Assembly (NCBI GenBank): GCA_024362935.1
Contig: JANCRA010000004.1
Location: 19,879,621 to 19,943,620 of the forward strand
DNA: 64,000 nucleotides
DNA from: Setophaga petechia
Taxonomy: Eukaryota > Chordata > Aves > Passeriformes > Parulidae
Direction of reading: 5' to 3'
The translations under genes and the position numbers were made by a program. A model generated the notes under the pieces. The model saw only the letters and a program-made list of their open reading frames with translations. It was not told where the DNA came from and did not search any database. Below are positions 28,241 through 40,552 of this stretch, in pieces. Position 1 is the stretch's first letter. Every line of letters starts with the position of its first letter.

Positions 28241-29246
28241 TAGAGAAAGAAGGAAGGTTTTTATTTGGTTTATGTAACTTCTTTGTTTGTTTTAAATTAA
28301 ATAATGTCAGAAGTGAGGGATACTCACTTTCCAGAACATGAAAATGAAGCAACTAGTCAAAAAAATCTTCAACTGAATGCTAGAGCAAGCAGAAAAGAAA
28401 CATTTGTTGGATACTTTTAAGAAAATACTGTAGCTGATGCCCAACTGAAATATGTGTTACAGTTTGAAAAAAAGTTAAAATAAAATAGTTCCAAACCACC
28501 TCCTGCTCCCAAAGAGTCTTAAGAAGCTCTCTCTAGAGACTGCAAAAGTTTTTATGGCACTTACATGGAAAAGGTCAGCATTTAAAACTTAAGCTTGCAT
28601 TGCTGAGAAACAGGTAGGACCAGTAAACAGAGAGAGGAAAAATGCAGGTGGGAAGTTGAGAAGCCTAAAAAGGTTCTTGAAGAGTGGTTTTCAAAGTTTA
28701 AGCTATTACAGTAAAATTTTGCTTAAATAGAGTGAAAAAGAAGACAATAAGAAAGTTAATAGGTTTGCTTAATGATAACAGTGTAAAATGATACACTGGG
28801 TTTACAAGGCCTAAAAGAACAGTCTTTTCTTTGGTCAGTATTTCATATTTGATGATCATTAAGATGTCTTTCAATCTAAACCATGCTGTGATTGTATGTT
28901 TCCATGCTAAATGGAAGATGAAGATGCCAGCAACTTGTGTATGCTTTGCAGCAGATAGATCAAAGGCATTAGACCTATTTGAAGTATCTGTATGGTAATT
29001 ATGAGGTCAAGTAGAGTAGTTGCTTGTAAATATATTGAAGTTAATATTCTTCACTCACAGAGGTGTGAAGAAACTTAAGAATGAAATTACTCTAACCTAA
29101 CTGTTAACAGCCAATGGACTGGCAGGTTGCCACTATAACTCCCAGCTACAGAATGGGCTCCAGAGGGAGCTGCAGTAACGTGGCTGCTTCCATACTTTGA
29201 AGATGGTAGTCTGTCTTTAGGAAAAAGAGGGCGAAAGGGAGAAAGT

Positions 29247-29262
29247 AAAAAAAAAAAAAAAA
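29247..29262. repeat. A16 homopolymer
   Basis: Sixteen A followed by caaaaccaaac. It lies about 80 bases before the reverse-transcriptase fragment. Confidence 0.9.
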
Positions 29263-29339
29263 CAAAACCAAACAACCAGAAAAAAGCACCATAGAGAGGA
29301 CTACCACTAAGCACAAATCAACGCAGTTTTATTGGGGAA

Positions 29340-29620
29340 GAATTAATGTGGCTTCTGTAAAGGAAAATCCTGCCTCATTAGCCTGCTGGAATTGCAGAAG
29401 GGTGACAAAACTGTGTGGTAGTAGTAACTGATGAGTATTTTTTCAATTGCCTTTAACAGAGCTCCACATGAAAGGTTATAAAGAATTTTTTTTTTTTTTT
29501 TTTTTTGCTCTGGGATTGGAGGAAAGGTCCTTTTAGCAACTGGGAAAGCAGAAGAAATAAAGAGTAGTGCTTGTGTGCCACTTCCAGGATGAAAAACTGG
29601 AATCACACTGCACAAACTGT
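29340..29620 (+). mobile_element. Decayed reverse-transcriptase fragment of a CR1-like retrotransposon
   Basis: The plus strand translates in pieces to GFCKGKSCLISLLEL and, after several stops, AFNRAPHERL. These resemble the GFTKGKSCLTNL and DFSKAFDKVPH blocks of CR1-type reverse transcriptase. A 21-T run at 29486-29506 interrupts the fragment. Further on, a weak match to the segment before the catalytic region can be guessed. There are multiple stops and no function. Confidence 0.55.
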
Positions 29621-31610
29621 TAGGCTTCTAGTATTTCTTGAATAGCATCTGCTTTTTCCTCTGTGGGAGGCATAGTACTGCTGATGGTTGGACTTGGCAC
29701 TGGCTAACCCGTGTGGGCATTAATAACATTCACCTAGCCATTGACTTGGGTGAGTTGAATTTGAATTCTATTGCACATAGAAATTTTTGGTTTGGACTTG
29801 ACTAAATGTTTTCCATCTCAGATAAATCATCATTTCAGTTGGAGATTATTTCATAGATAAATGAATTTATTTGGAGGCACTTCAGGTATTCTGACTATGA
29901 ACTTCCCCTTAACTTATTTCACATAATTAGTTTACTTCTGCATATCTTTCATCAACTGAAAGTAAAAGATATGTGTAGAAGTTCACTCTTAAAAATCTTG
30001 TACAATCACTATATTGCATGCTCGTCAGTTAGCGTCTAGAGAGGCAGTATATTTGTTCATAAATGTGTTCGTTCAAATAATGCTTTTAAAGTTGAAAACT
30101 AACTGTTTCAGAAGATAGAGATTCAAGTAGGAACGACATCATGTTGATTTCAGTCTTTAATTACATAAGCAATGTTTTTTCAATGAAATATTTTTCCATT
30201 CAGTATAAAAAACCAACATGCTGTGAAGACTTAAGACAGTGTGGAGACAAAAGCCACTGAAGTCTGTGTAATAGAAACTGATGTTGGCTGAGTTTTGGAA
30301 GATGGAAGAAGAGCAAAGAAAATCAACCTGTAAAAGCAGATAAGTGATCCCAAAAATAGCTAGATTTCTTATGTGTCATGCAAAGCAAGTTACTTTAACT
30401 TTTCATGTTTATCATTTTCTCTGTAATTTATGTTTTACCATTGAGTCAGAGGTGCACTTGACTTGCAATGTACTTTAATGTTCTGTGTATACCAAATGAC
30501 TTCTTTTTTAAGTAGTTTCCTTAAGTTGGCAAATATTTTGGCCAGATTTTTTTTGTGCCTTATTTCAGATGGCTAAGGGAAAAGCAAATTTTCTGTGAAG
30601 TAGGTGCTGCTGTTTGGAGTTCAACTGAAATAAGTGAGAACACTAGCAGTCCAACTTTCACAACAGAGCTAGAATAATGTGTATTTGTGCATTAAATACA
30701 TTTATATTTTAAGCAGAAGCTGCCTATTAAATGACTGTGCTCTGTTCTGTGTATTGTATGATCTTTGGCTAAAACAGGTGGGGGTTCTATGGCTGAAATA
30801 GTGTACAACTATATAGATAGAGAATGTGTCAGAAAACACAAGTATAAATAAACAATTTAAATAATGTCTTTCTTTCTAGCATTCCCCAATTTGACTTTGA
30901 AACTTTAGTATTGGTATCCTGGCAAATTTATTTATATGTAATTTTATTAAATTGAAAAAAGAGTAATTCAATTTATTGTGCAGAGCTTAGCTGGTTGATA
31001 TTAAAGAATAAACTATGGTAGTAATATGGTAGTCCATCAGGGCTGGAAAATGGGAGGAATGATTTTGTTAATAAGTTTCTTGAATAGTTACTAGATCATA
31101 AGACATATCTTCATGAGTTTGGCTGGCAGTTTCCCCTGAGACAGAGTATAAATCTACCTCTTAAAAGGATTTTACCTCCTACTGGTCTTCTTTTAATCTC
31201 AAATATTTTCTTGCCTAAAAAAGATGGGCTGAAACTTCTTAGTGTATGTTACAATCAGCGTTGTGTCTAAATTTTGGAAATTCATACAATTTACACATTT
31301 TTAAAAACTGTTGTATGAAGGACTCCTTACGTTTGAAGTAATGCTAAGTATTGTCAAATTAGAACTAATTCCTGGGTGTTGACAACTTTATTCCCAGTAA
31401 TATATTGGTGTGGGTTTGGATTAATTTCTGAAATTATTTTAGTGGCATCTGTGTGATTGTACCTATTTTTTTTATTTCCTCTTTTGTAGACCGAATCTTA
31501 AGAAATAATTGGATCTGATGAAAATACACCATTCTGTAAGTTCACAATACAGGAACTATACTTACAGCAAAAAAGGAAGGATATAATATTTTATACCTTT
31601 GTATGTAGTT

Positions 31611-32230
31611 TGAGTGGGTTGAGCCTGGCTGGATGCCAGGCAGGTACCAAAGAATCTCTATCACTTTCCTCTACAGCTGGACAGGGGAAAGAAAATATAA
31701 TGAAGGGTTCATGGGCTGAGGTACTGTCATGGGCAAAACAGACTCAGCTTCAGGATATTAATCGAATTTTTTACTACAAAATCAAAGCAAAAGTAAAAAC
31801 GAATATTAAAACCACCTTCTTCTCATCCCTCCTTCTTTCCCAGCTCTACCTCCTTCCCCCAGCAGCACATGGAGGCAGGGAATGGGGATTATGGTCAGTT
31901 CATCACATGTTGTTTCTCCCACTGCTCAGGAAGGGGATTCCTTCCCCTGCTCCAGTGTGGGGTGTCTCCCGTGTCTGCAGAGTTGTTCCTCTCACATATT
32001 CTCTCTCTGCTCTTCTCTGGCCACAGTTACATCTACAATCACTTTTTTCCTTCCTTATTATGTTACCATGTTACTTGCAACTCGGATTGGCTCAGCCTTG
32101 GTCAGCAGTGGGTCCATCCTGCAGCTGCCAGGGATTGGGTCTGATGGACATGGAAGAAGCTTCTTGCAGCTTCTCACAGAAGCCACTCCTGTAGGTCCTC
32201 CTACTACCAAAACCTGGCCACTCAAACCCA
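31611..32230. mobile_element. LTR-type repeat (avian endogenous-retrovirus related), internally deleted
   Basis: It begins tgagtgggttgagcctggc and ends ctactaccaaaacctggcc followed by ...accca. It shares long near-identical stretches with 43984-45031: the first about 350 bases and the last about 260. A 399-base block of that other copy (44384-44782) is missing here, with the junction at 31970/31971. The terminal TG and CA are compatible with an LTR. No clear target-site duplication is seen. Three overlapping open frames inside it (up to 194 codons) are not recognised proteins. Confidence 0.75.
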
Positions 32231-35200
32231 GTACAGTAGTCTGTCAGAATAAGAATTATTTATATAAGGTTATTTTCTCTCCGAAGATTGATTTCTTTTT
32301 CATGAATGTGTATTTTTGCAATCATATGGCCATACATGTGAAAGTATGTTTGCTCATTATTTGTCTACATATCTATTAAATCTGACAATTTATATGAATA
32401 AACACACATTAATACATTTGCAACTAATATGTATATTCTTCCTATTTATGAAATATACTGATACAGAAATTTCATGCTTATTCAGATGTCTCTTTTAATT
32501 CTAGTCTCACAAAGTATCTGAATTTGAAAGTGAATCAAAATGGTGAAATTGTAAGAATTGATCATGAGTATCTCTTCTATCTTTAGAATCTTTACAGTAG
32601 TTGATGGTCCTCTGAAGATGAATCTTTGTCAGTCAGATAGGTAAAATACTGCCACTGCCTCTCCATCACTCCTCTGATTCTGATATTATGAGCTGTTCCT
32701 GAATATTCTGGGAAAAATATTCAAGAGTGAATAATTACAGTCCATCTGGATATTCCATCTGTGGTGAATTCTTTATGCACAGTATTGTGCAAAGGAAGTA
32801 AGTAGGAGACTTGGAGAAGTACTCTACACAGTCTTAGCAATAAAGCCTTACCATTCTTTATTGCAATTTTCTCCTGGTGGCTGTTTTCTATTTTTTGTGA
32901 TACTGTTGACTACTTTAATGAAAAAATATATTTTTTTTCCTTAACTTTAAAATTCTGTCTTTAAAATTAGGTGGAAGTATCAAGCTGCTGAAAACTAAAA
33001 GTTACCTTTTCCTTTTGTACTATTTCTTATGTGCTGTGTTCATAGCCACAGAACTGAATGTTTAAATACTGACTTTAAGAAGCACTTTCTTGGTTTTTTC
33101 CAATTCAGTAAGTCTTTGCCAAAAGCGAAGGGGAAAGATAACCAATGGTGAGAAGGAGTTAGGAGCCTGCTGAGCAATATCGAATTTTCCAAAATCCAGT
33201 CAGAACTGCCAGTTCTTGACATGTTTAGTCCTTTAACAATTGGTATTTTCTTCTTTTTTTTTTCGTTTTCTTTTCAGGTAAACATATGCTCTTTTAAAAA
33301 TTTGTGGGTGGATGCACGCTTCTGATTTTGTAATTAGTACAATGATTAGCTATTCTTTTCTGGGGACTGAGAAAAATGTTTAAATTACTAGTGATGTGTT
33401 CTAGGCAAATTTTATCTACCTTTTCCAGTCTGTGTTGTTCTGGTTATCATTTAAATGAAAAGAAATGTCTAATCAGATTCAAGTCCAAAGATATATATTA
33501 ACAAAACTTTCCTGTTAGCATGGAAGACTGAGATGATTCTAGCTGTTTCCAAATTTTTACCAATTGAAGTGTAAGAAAATAGTTGCTCACAAAGTATCTA
33601 AAAAGTAATTTCCTTATTGTTCCCCTTGAAAATCGAAGGGAGTTGCAGTCATGATACATGTATTGTTTGAGATTTTCTGGAAGGTTGCACCATAATGACT
33701 GATGCTGGATGTCCATCTATGAGCATAAATGACTGTAATGTTAAAAATCCTTACTCATGTTCTCAGAAAGTGCATATGCCCTCTGCCTTAAAAAGGAGGT
33801 TAAATGCCTTCTTCCTAAAAAAAAATAAAACCTCATGTCTGTTATCAGAAATTTGCTGGGAATCCAAACTTGATATGGTCTAAATACATGTCATTCATAA
33901 TTTCAGTATGTTTTCTTTTATAAAAGGAAACCTGATATACATTTTCCTCAGTTTATGAATGGTGTTGGAATTCACTTTCATCTTAGCAGATAGGTACCTG
34001 TTTTCATCAGACATTCTCAAATGAAGGGATAAAGTCTGTAATAAGAGACTGAGCTTTCCAGTATTAAAATTGTCTGTGTTTGTTGAATATCACTTGTGTT
34101 TGTCAGGAAGAGGTAATGGATGGTTTTGTTGTTCTACCGTACAACTTTTCAAATCCTGTTGGTCAAAGATGAAGTTAGTCAAGGGAAAAGGAAACTCTGT
34201 TCCTGCCATTCCCAATTTCTTTCCATTCTTATTCTGTTGCCCAATTATTACTGGTAGTCATCAAATCCAAATTCACTGTTCATGCTATTTTGTGTCCTTT
34301 TTTGTTTATGAAGGTAAAGGATGTGTTGGCAGGTAGTTATACCATTTCCTCCAAAAGCAGGAAAGTAGATCCATTAAATCCTATTCAGAAAAGTAGCAAA
34401 TGCCTTCTTTAGAAGCAGTAAACTGTTGGCCTGCTGTTTCTCCAAGGAGGCAGTTTGAAGACCTCTTTCATTCTGAGACTCCTGAATATACTGTGTCCTC
34501 AGTATATATGAATGGGAATGGCATTCTCTTCTGGCCTTCACCCTGGTGTTTCCCACCAGAAGTTTCTTTCTACCCAGGAGCATGGCTGCCTACCACTGGA
34601 GTCAGTAACACAGTGGCTTTGTGCTCCATGGAGCCTTTTTTTGTTAGGGAAATCCTTCACCTGGTGTGTACTGCAGGCAAAATGTCATTCCTTTGATGGT
34701 TTGTATAGGTTTCTTTGCAAGTGACTATGACGGTGCTCTATTGTGTCTTTTTTTTTTTTTAAAGGGTGTTTTTTTCTTTGTGTAAGCAGAATTTCTGCAA
34801 ATATTATAGTGTACTATAGTTTCAAAGTACCATTTTGGCAGTGGTGTTGAACTAACTCATCATCAGATTTGATGACTATTAATTAGGAATTAAGTTTTAC
34901 ATTCTAAGGCTGACAGTTAACTATGTTTTCTCAGTGGGATGTAACTGTGCTTATGTAAGACCATGGTAATTTGATGACTGAAGATAGCTGGCTTTATGAC
35001 TTGTGGGTCTATTCCTTGAGGGAGAAGATGTTATTTTTTTGTGTAGAAGTATGACAGGTAGAGCATGTCTTGCTGAGTAGACTGATATGATGTATCTTTC
35101 TGCTATCCTAGACGGACAGTTACAGGTGATGCTGTTTCACTGCCTCACTAACCAATTCCTACGAACAATTGCATAACAATTAGAAGGGAAGAGGGGAAAA

Positions 35201-37047
35201 GGGGCTTGAATGGGCCATATATTTTCTGCTCAATAGAAAGGGTTAAGTTTCAATGACCTTTGGCTACACTTCAGTTTATGTTGCTTGTGTCTCCTTTGAT
35301 AATACTGAACATGTATAGTCTTTTCTATCCCTTTTGCGGAGTTTTTCTTTACTATGTGCATATAATGTGTCTATTTATAGAGTTTTAAATTGCATTTTAA
35401 TACATCCACATAATAAACATAACACCTTGTGTGCTTTGATCAGTTTCTTTGGCTATGGGAAATAATTTTTCTTTTCAGTGGAGTACAGTAAATGCTGATA
35501 TAAAAGCTACAACAGGCATTCAAATGAGTGAATATTTAGAAAAAGATGAAAAGCATGTTCATATTATCTTTGTGTGTTACTTAAAGAATGTTCTAAATGT
35601 ATGCAGTACCACTGTGCTGGGGGACTGTAGTCTGAAGTAACATGGGAACTAACATATTAATATCAAGGTAAAGGTACATATTCCCCAGATGCATAGTTTT
35701 ACCTTTTTCAGCTTTTATTATCTTTAGAATAGTGTTCCATTTATTTCATGAATACAGAAGTATTAATTGGCCATGACATGTTCCAAAGACAAAAGAAAGG
35801 TCTAATTCACTCTAACAAACTTGTTAGTCACTGTTTATATCAAGAGGATTGTGAATCTACAGAGAGTAACACTGTTTTCTTCTACACTTGCTTTGTTTAT
35901 AAATCAAAAGTTTTTAAGTGACCTGCAGTGTCTGCTTGTAGTTTAAAATGTTGCTTCTAAAGCAGACCTCCACCATGTAGCACAGATATTTATCCCTTAA
36001 GATTAATTCTTTAAGTTCATTTGGGGGAAAGAAGGACCAAAAAAGAAATACTAATATTGTGGTGCTTTTAGAGTATTGGGATTTATTTGTTCTGTAATGC
36101 AATATTTCATATTCTAAGATGAAATCCTTCTGATGTGTGTAATTGCTTGTTTCTATGAGCAGTGGGCAATTTGTGAATGCTAAACTCTTGATTTCTGAAA
36201 GACCATATGTATTGGTACTTCTAAACGGATTTTGTTACGAATAAGTCTGATTTTTAACTTGGGATTTTTAATATCTAAAGTGTATAGCTGTGATGCTTAG
36301 ATTTGTTTTGGCTGTTATTAGGTGTATCAATTTCTAATTGTTACGATTTCACTGTATTTTAGTTGAATGATTTGTGTGATTTATCTAGTGAAGTACATGA
36401 TCTTTAACTTAACAAAAACCAGGGTTTAAACTTTTCATCCATCCTAATTCAGTTACTGTTTGCTTTGTTCACCAATCACTCTGATCCTCCTAGCAGGGGA
36501 CAAGACCTAGAGAACAAAACTGATAGTGACTGTGTAGATAAAACGGCAATGAATTCTGCTTTTAAGGCATAGAGGGAATAGTCTGTAAAAGAATAAAAAT
36601 TGGAATGAAAGTACAGTGTCTTTAACCCGCAGATCTATTGTACCTTTGAAAAGCTTGTACTGTGAAAAAAACATACTGTGATGCTACAGAGATTAATAAT
36701 TATGTGGCAGAACACTTTGAAGAGAGGTCACTTTAGAAACTGACCAAAAAGCTTGTCAGCTTGTCAAGAAAATAGACCACATTATAAATAATTACAGAAG
36801 TAAAGAATGCATTTCCTTAAAATGTCTACGGATTGTTTTAGTGAAATACTAGGTGTCATAATGTATTTTATTTATTATATTATAGAGATGTGTTATTTAT
36901 TTTCTGATAGAGCCACTTTTTAAACTTAGTGAAGATAATGGGGTCAAGGGTAGTACTCCAAAGAGACATATGAGAGAAGTTTCTCATGAGATGCTACAGA
37001 TGGTAAGATACCAACCCCAACAAACAGATCTGAATTTTAATATAAGA

Positions 37048-37049
<2 letters not shown>

Positions 37050-37091
<42 letters not shown>

Positions 37092-37110
37092 TATGTGTGT
37101 ATGTATGTAT
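37050..37110. repeat. (AT)n microsatellite with adjoining (GTAT)n
   Basis: About 16 AT units are followed by acacatatatatgtgtgt and gtatgtatgtat. It lies 180 bases before the perfect inverted repeat. Confidence 0.95.
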
Positions 37111-37289
37111 ATGTAAATGTCAGTACTCACGAATTTAAGCCATCATTTTCCTTCAAAGTTTAAAAATGTGGCTTTATGGAATTTTGCTCAGAAATTAATT
37201 CTAGGGAAGTAGCTGTGAATGTTATGTAAGATAAACATGGGTAGTGTCAGAAAAAATTAAAAGAGTGTTTAGAGGTGTTAGGCTCTAAG

Positions 37290-37402
37290 TTAAAATGATA
37301 CTTACAATTTAGATAACCTGTTAGCCTACACCTCTAAACACTCTAAAAGAGTGTTTAGAGGTGTAGGCTAACAGGTTATCTAAATTGTAAGTATCATTTT
37401 AA
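37290..37402. repeat. Perfect inverted repeat, 55-bp arms, 3-nt loop
   Basis: The left arm 37290-37344 and right arm 37348-37402 are exact reverse complements, separated by aaa. The transcript could fold into a 113-nt hairpin. A further direct copy of the start of the right arm (agagtgtttagaggtgt, with one extra t after it) lies just upstream at 37262-37283. I see no transposon ends or coding potential. Confidence 0.95.
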
Positions 37403-38636
37403 CCCTTAACTTCGGGAAGTTTAATACCTTTGCTGGATATTTAGCTTTAGATGATATCAGGTGGTTATCTCCTTGGAGCTCCTCTACAGAATGGAATTGA
37501 TGCATAATAATGATAAATTCACTGTTTGTTGTATTTAAATTTTAGCACAATGTTTCATGTGTAAATATTTTCTACATATGTGGGTCTATCACTTTTTACA
37601 GGATAGTACTATATGCATATAGTGTTCTCTAGCTTAACAAATAATGGTATTTTATCTTTATTGCTTAACATTCTACAGGTTTTGCCTCATACAGTGATGG
37701 GATGTTCTTAACTAGTTGGTATTTGTATTGATATTTGTAATATACACAAGTAGTTTAGTATGTTAACAGGTGTTCACTTAAGAGGGCTCACTTGTATTTT
37801 ACCATATGTTTTGTTTTCTTGCAAAGAAAAGGCATCCTTCAAACAGTATCATGCCTTTTGTTTGTCATTTTACAAAACTAGTTGTTTAATTACTTATAAA
37901 TCTTTAAAAGCATGCTTTAAATTGTATAAACACAAATCTATAACGTTGAATGTCAGTTCAGGTATGTCTATTTATTTTTTATCTGTGAATTAACTTGTAG
38001 GAAGTAGGGTAATTTACAGCAGATGATGCGATTGCATATACTTGTAACACTTGCCATATGGTCAGGCAATGAAGGCTGTCATCTCGTTATTACTGAATGA
38101 CAAACACCATGTTAAAATAATAACACACAGAATAGGAAGTGCTCACATTCATTTATCTTAAGGTAGAGTGAGTAATTGAAATAATATGAATGCTGCCATC
38201 TGAAATGTCACAGTTTATGCTTGCTTATCATCTATATTTCAGAACTATAATTTTGTTTGCCAGGTACTACATAATTTTTATCTCTATGGATGTACAGAGT
38301 TATGATGGTACCTTAGGGATAGGTGTAGAAGCTATTTATTGTTTATTTCCTTCAGTTGTCATACATAACTTCAAGTGCTACTGAGTGCAAAAGGTTCCTT
38401 TAAAGATCTGAGAAAACAGTAGCAGAATCTCAGGAAGAGATTCATCTTAGGAAGATGATTGAAGAAAGATATTGGTCTAACACATTCCACATAGGGGTGG
38501 AATGTGCAAACAATGATTTTAATTATAACCCTTTGTTTCACTAAAGCATTTGAAACAAATCGCTTTTATTTCTAATTTCACCCATTAACTTTATGTAGCC
38601 ATAACTATTGGAATATGATCCCAATATATATCTAGG

Positions 38637-39219
38637 TGGAACGTGCCTGGGCTGTTCTGGGCCTTAGCTTCTTGGCCGGAGGCAGCAGCTGTGGCAACCA
38701 CCACAGGGATACCTCTGGCCAGCTGGGAATCACAGCTAGGCACTAGAAACCAAGCCCAGGCTTGTGGGAAGCTCAGTTTTACCTCTGGTGAAGGTCCTTA
38801 GGCGAGGTGAAGAGAAAGGAGATGGTTTCTGATGGAGGGTTAAAATCCAGAGCTTTATTCCAAAGACATGGAGATCTGAATTGTGGCAACAGCTCCAGCA
38901 GAATCCCAAGCACATGGTCTGAGGTTCCTTTTAAGCTCAGGGAGAGGAGGGAGGGGGAGGGAAGGACAGGTAAGCCGCCTACCAGGTGGGAGGAGGTGGG
39001 ATCTCAGGGGACAAAGACACTGGCTAACCCAATGATGCCCAAGGTAAGGGGCATCTTTTGAACTTCTGCCAACCACACGACAGCCTTGCTGGGATGTTAA
39101 GAATGACTGACAGCACCTAGCAGGAGACAGGGGGGAGGGGGAGGGAGAAGGTATTACCACACCTGTGGGGGGTGGGGCTGGGATAGCTGAAAGGGGATAT
39201 TGCATCACGCACTGCAACA
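38637..39219 (-). mobile_element. Solo LTR of an endogenous retrovirus, minus strand
   Basis: Read on the minus strand, it starts TGTTGCAGTGCGTGATGC and ends GGCACGTTCCA. It has the order expected of an LTR: GC- and C-rich upstream part with CCTCCC runs, a TATA-like CTTAAAAGG (near 38932), a polyadenylation signal AATAAAG (near 38857-38863), then a U5-like tail. No internal retroviral sequence flanks it, so it is a solo LTR. No matching target-site duplication was identified at these ends (left flank tctagg, right flank cataat). It lies antisense to CNTLN in the large intron. Confidence 0.75.
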
Positions 39220-40552
39220 CATAATGTGTTGTCTCTTCATATTAAAGAATTCCTAACAAACTCATGAGTTCAGTATTCAATTCACAAATACATATGAAGT
39301 TTGAGCAGCTCTTATTCTAATTTTCCCTGTACATCAAGAGCTGTCATTTAGCTGAATCATATCTGTAGTACCCACTTTGTACAACATTTAATAAATTCTA
39401 AAATAATTTAAGTGTTGGCACAGTGTTGTTGTAAAAACCTAAAAGTAAAAACTTACAGAAATAATATGGTTTCAATATTTTCAGTGTCAAAGATAGTTTT
39501 GACATTTTGTATTGCTACAAAGTGTTGGAACTGGCCAGTATTTTACAAGGTTGGGAGTTCAAGTTAGCCATGCACACGCTCATATAGCACCTGGAAAAAC
39601 AGTCTTTCCTAACAATGTACAGAGAAACCTAGAACCCCTAACATATTCCTTACTGAATGAGTGGGGATTAAGCTTGTACAAAACCATCCAAAAATATTTC
39701 TCCAAGTATTGGAGTAAGTCATTACTGAGCGCAAAACTTGCTCTGATGCCCTTTTCAGGTTTCTGGGGATATCTCACAGACTAAATAATCACATTAGCAT
39801 CTGCTAAAATTAAAATCACCCCTTATTTCTGGAATTGTCCTTTATGTGGATATTCAAGAACATCACAGAGAGTCAGTTTATTGTTAATGGACTTCAATAT
39901 CCATAACTGTCAAAGGACTTCAGAAGCAAAACTTAGGTATAATGATGTTTTCCACAAAATTTTTGTGAGGAACTTGGCAAGTTAGTCTCTTTATTCAAAC
40001 AGGATAGATTTTTTTTTCTCTCTGTGAATAGAAAATACACTAGCTTCCATATTTTTGGGGGCTGAGTTTCTGGTATCTCTTGCTAGGATTTGTTCGGGGT
40101 TTTTTGAAAGATCAAATTAATATTTTATTTCTTTATTTACAACACTTGAAAAAACTTGTTGCTTCAGATAGTGCAAAATTGTCTACATTTCAGAGTAGTA
40201 ATCTTTCTGAAAATGTTTTTTAAAATTCAATTAGTATGTATAACAAAATCAGTAATGAACTCAAGATGCATAAGGAAGATTCATTAGCATGATGTACTTA
40301 AACTTCTGTGTCATTTTGCCTGGAATTTTAAGTTCTTTTACCATCTGCCCTTTGTTCAACAGCTGTATTATTGCAGCTAAAATGTTTTAATCTTCACTAC
40401 GTAAAGTTATTTTAAAATTAAGGACTACAGATAGCTTTTGTCCTTGCTTTACATGTGACGTTATTGTCATATAATAAATATATCTGAAAACATAGTTTGG
40501 AGTTTTTCAAGACAGACTGAAATATTGTAAATGCTAAAATTGCCTTTTTTAG

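Larger units (their letters stand above)
13915..40552. other. Large intron region between CNTLN exons C and D
   Basis: 26.6 kb. It contains two CR1 fragments, a decayed reverse-transcriptase fragment, an LTR-type element with an internal deletion, a minus-strand LTR, a perfect 55-bp inverted repeat, an (AT)n tract and a possible conserved element at 14140-14540. In other vertebrates roughly 64 residues lie between the two flanking exons (starting NLEEELDELK in mammals, recalled). I searched by eye for such an exon and found none. The remaining stretches are plain AT-rich sequence. Confidence 0.7.

Noticed and set aside
31610..32379. Three overlapping open frames of 91-194 codons
   Set aside because: All lie within or run out of an LTR-type repeat, and the same frames recur in the second copy at 44 kb. 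They are non-coding repeat sequence.
38807..39220. Open frames of 84 and 121 codons on opposite strands
   Set aside because: Both fall inside the solo LTR and reflect its GC-rich composition.
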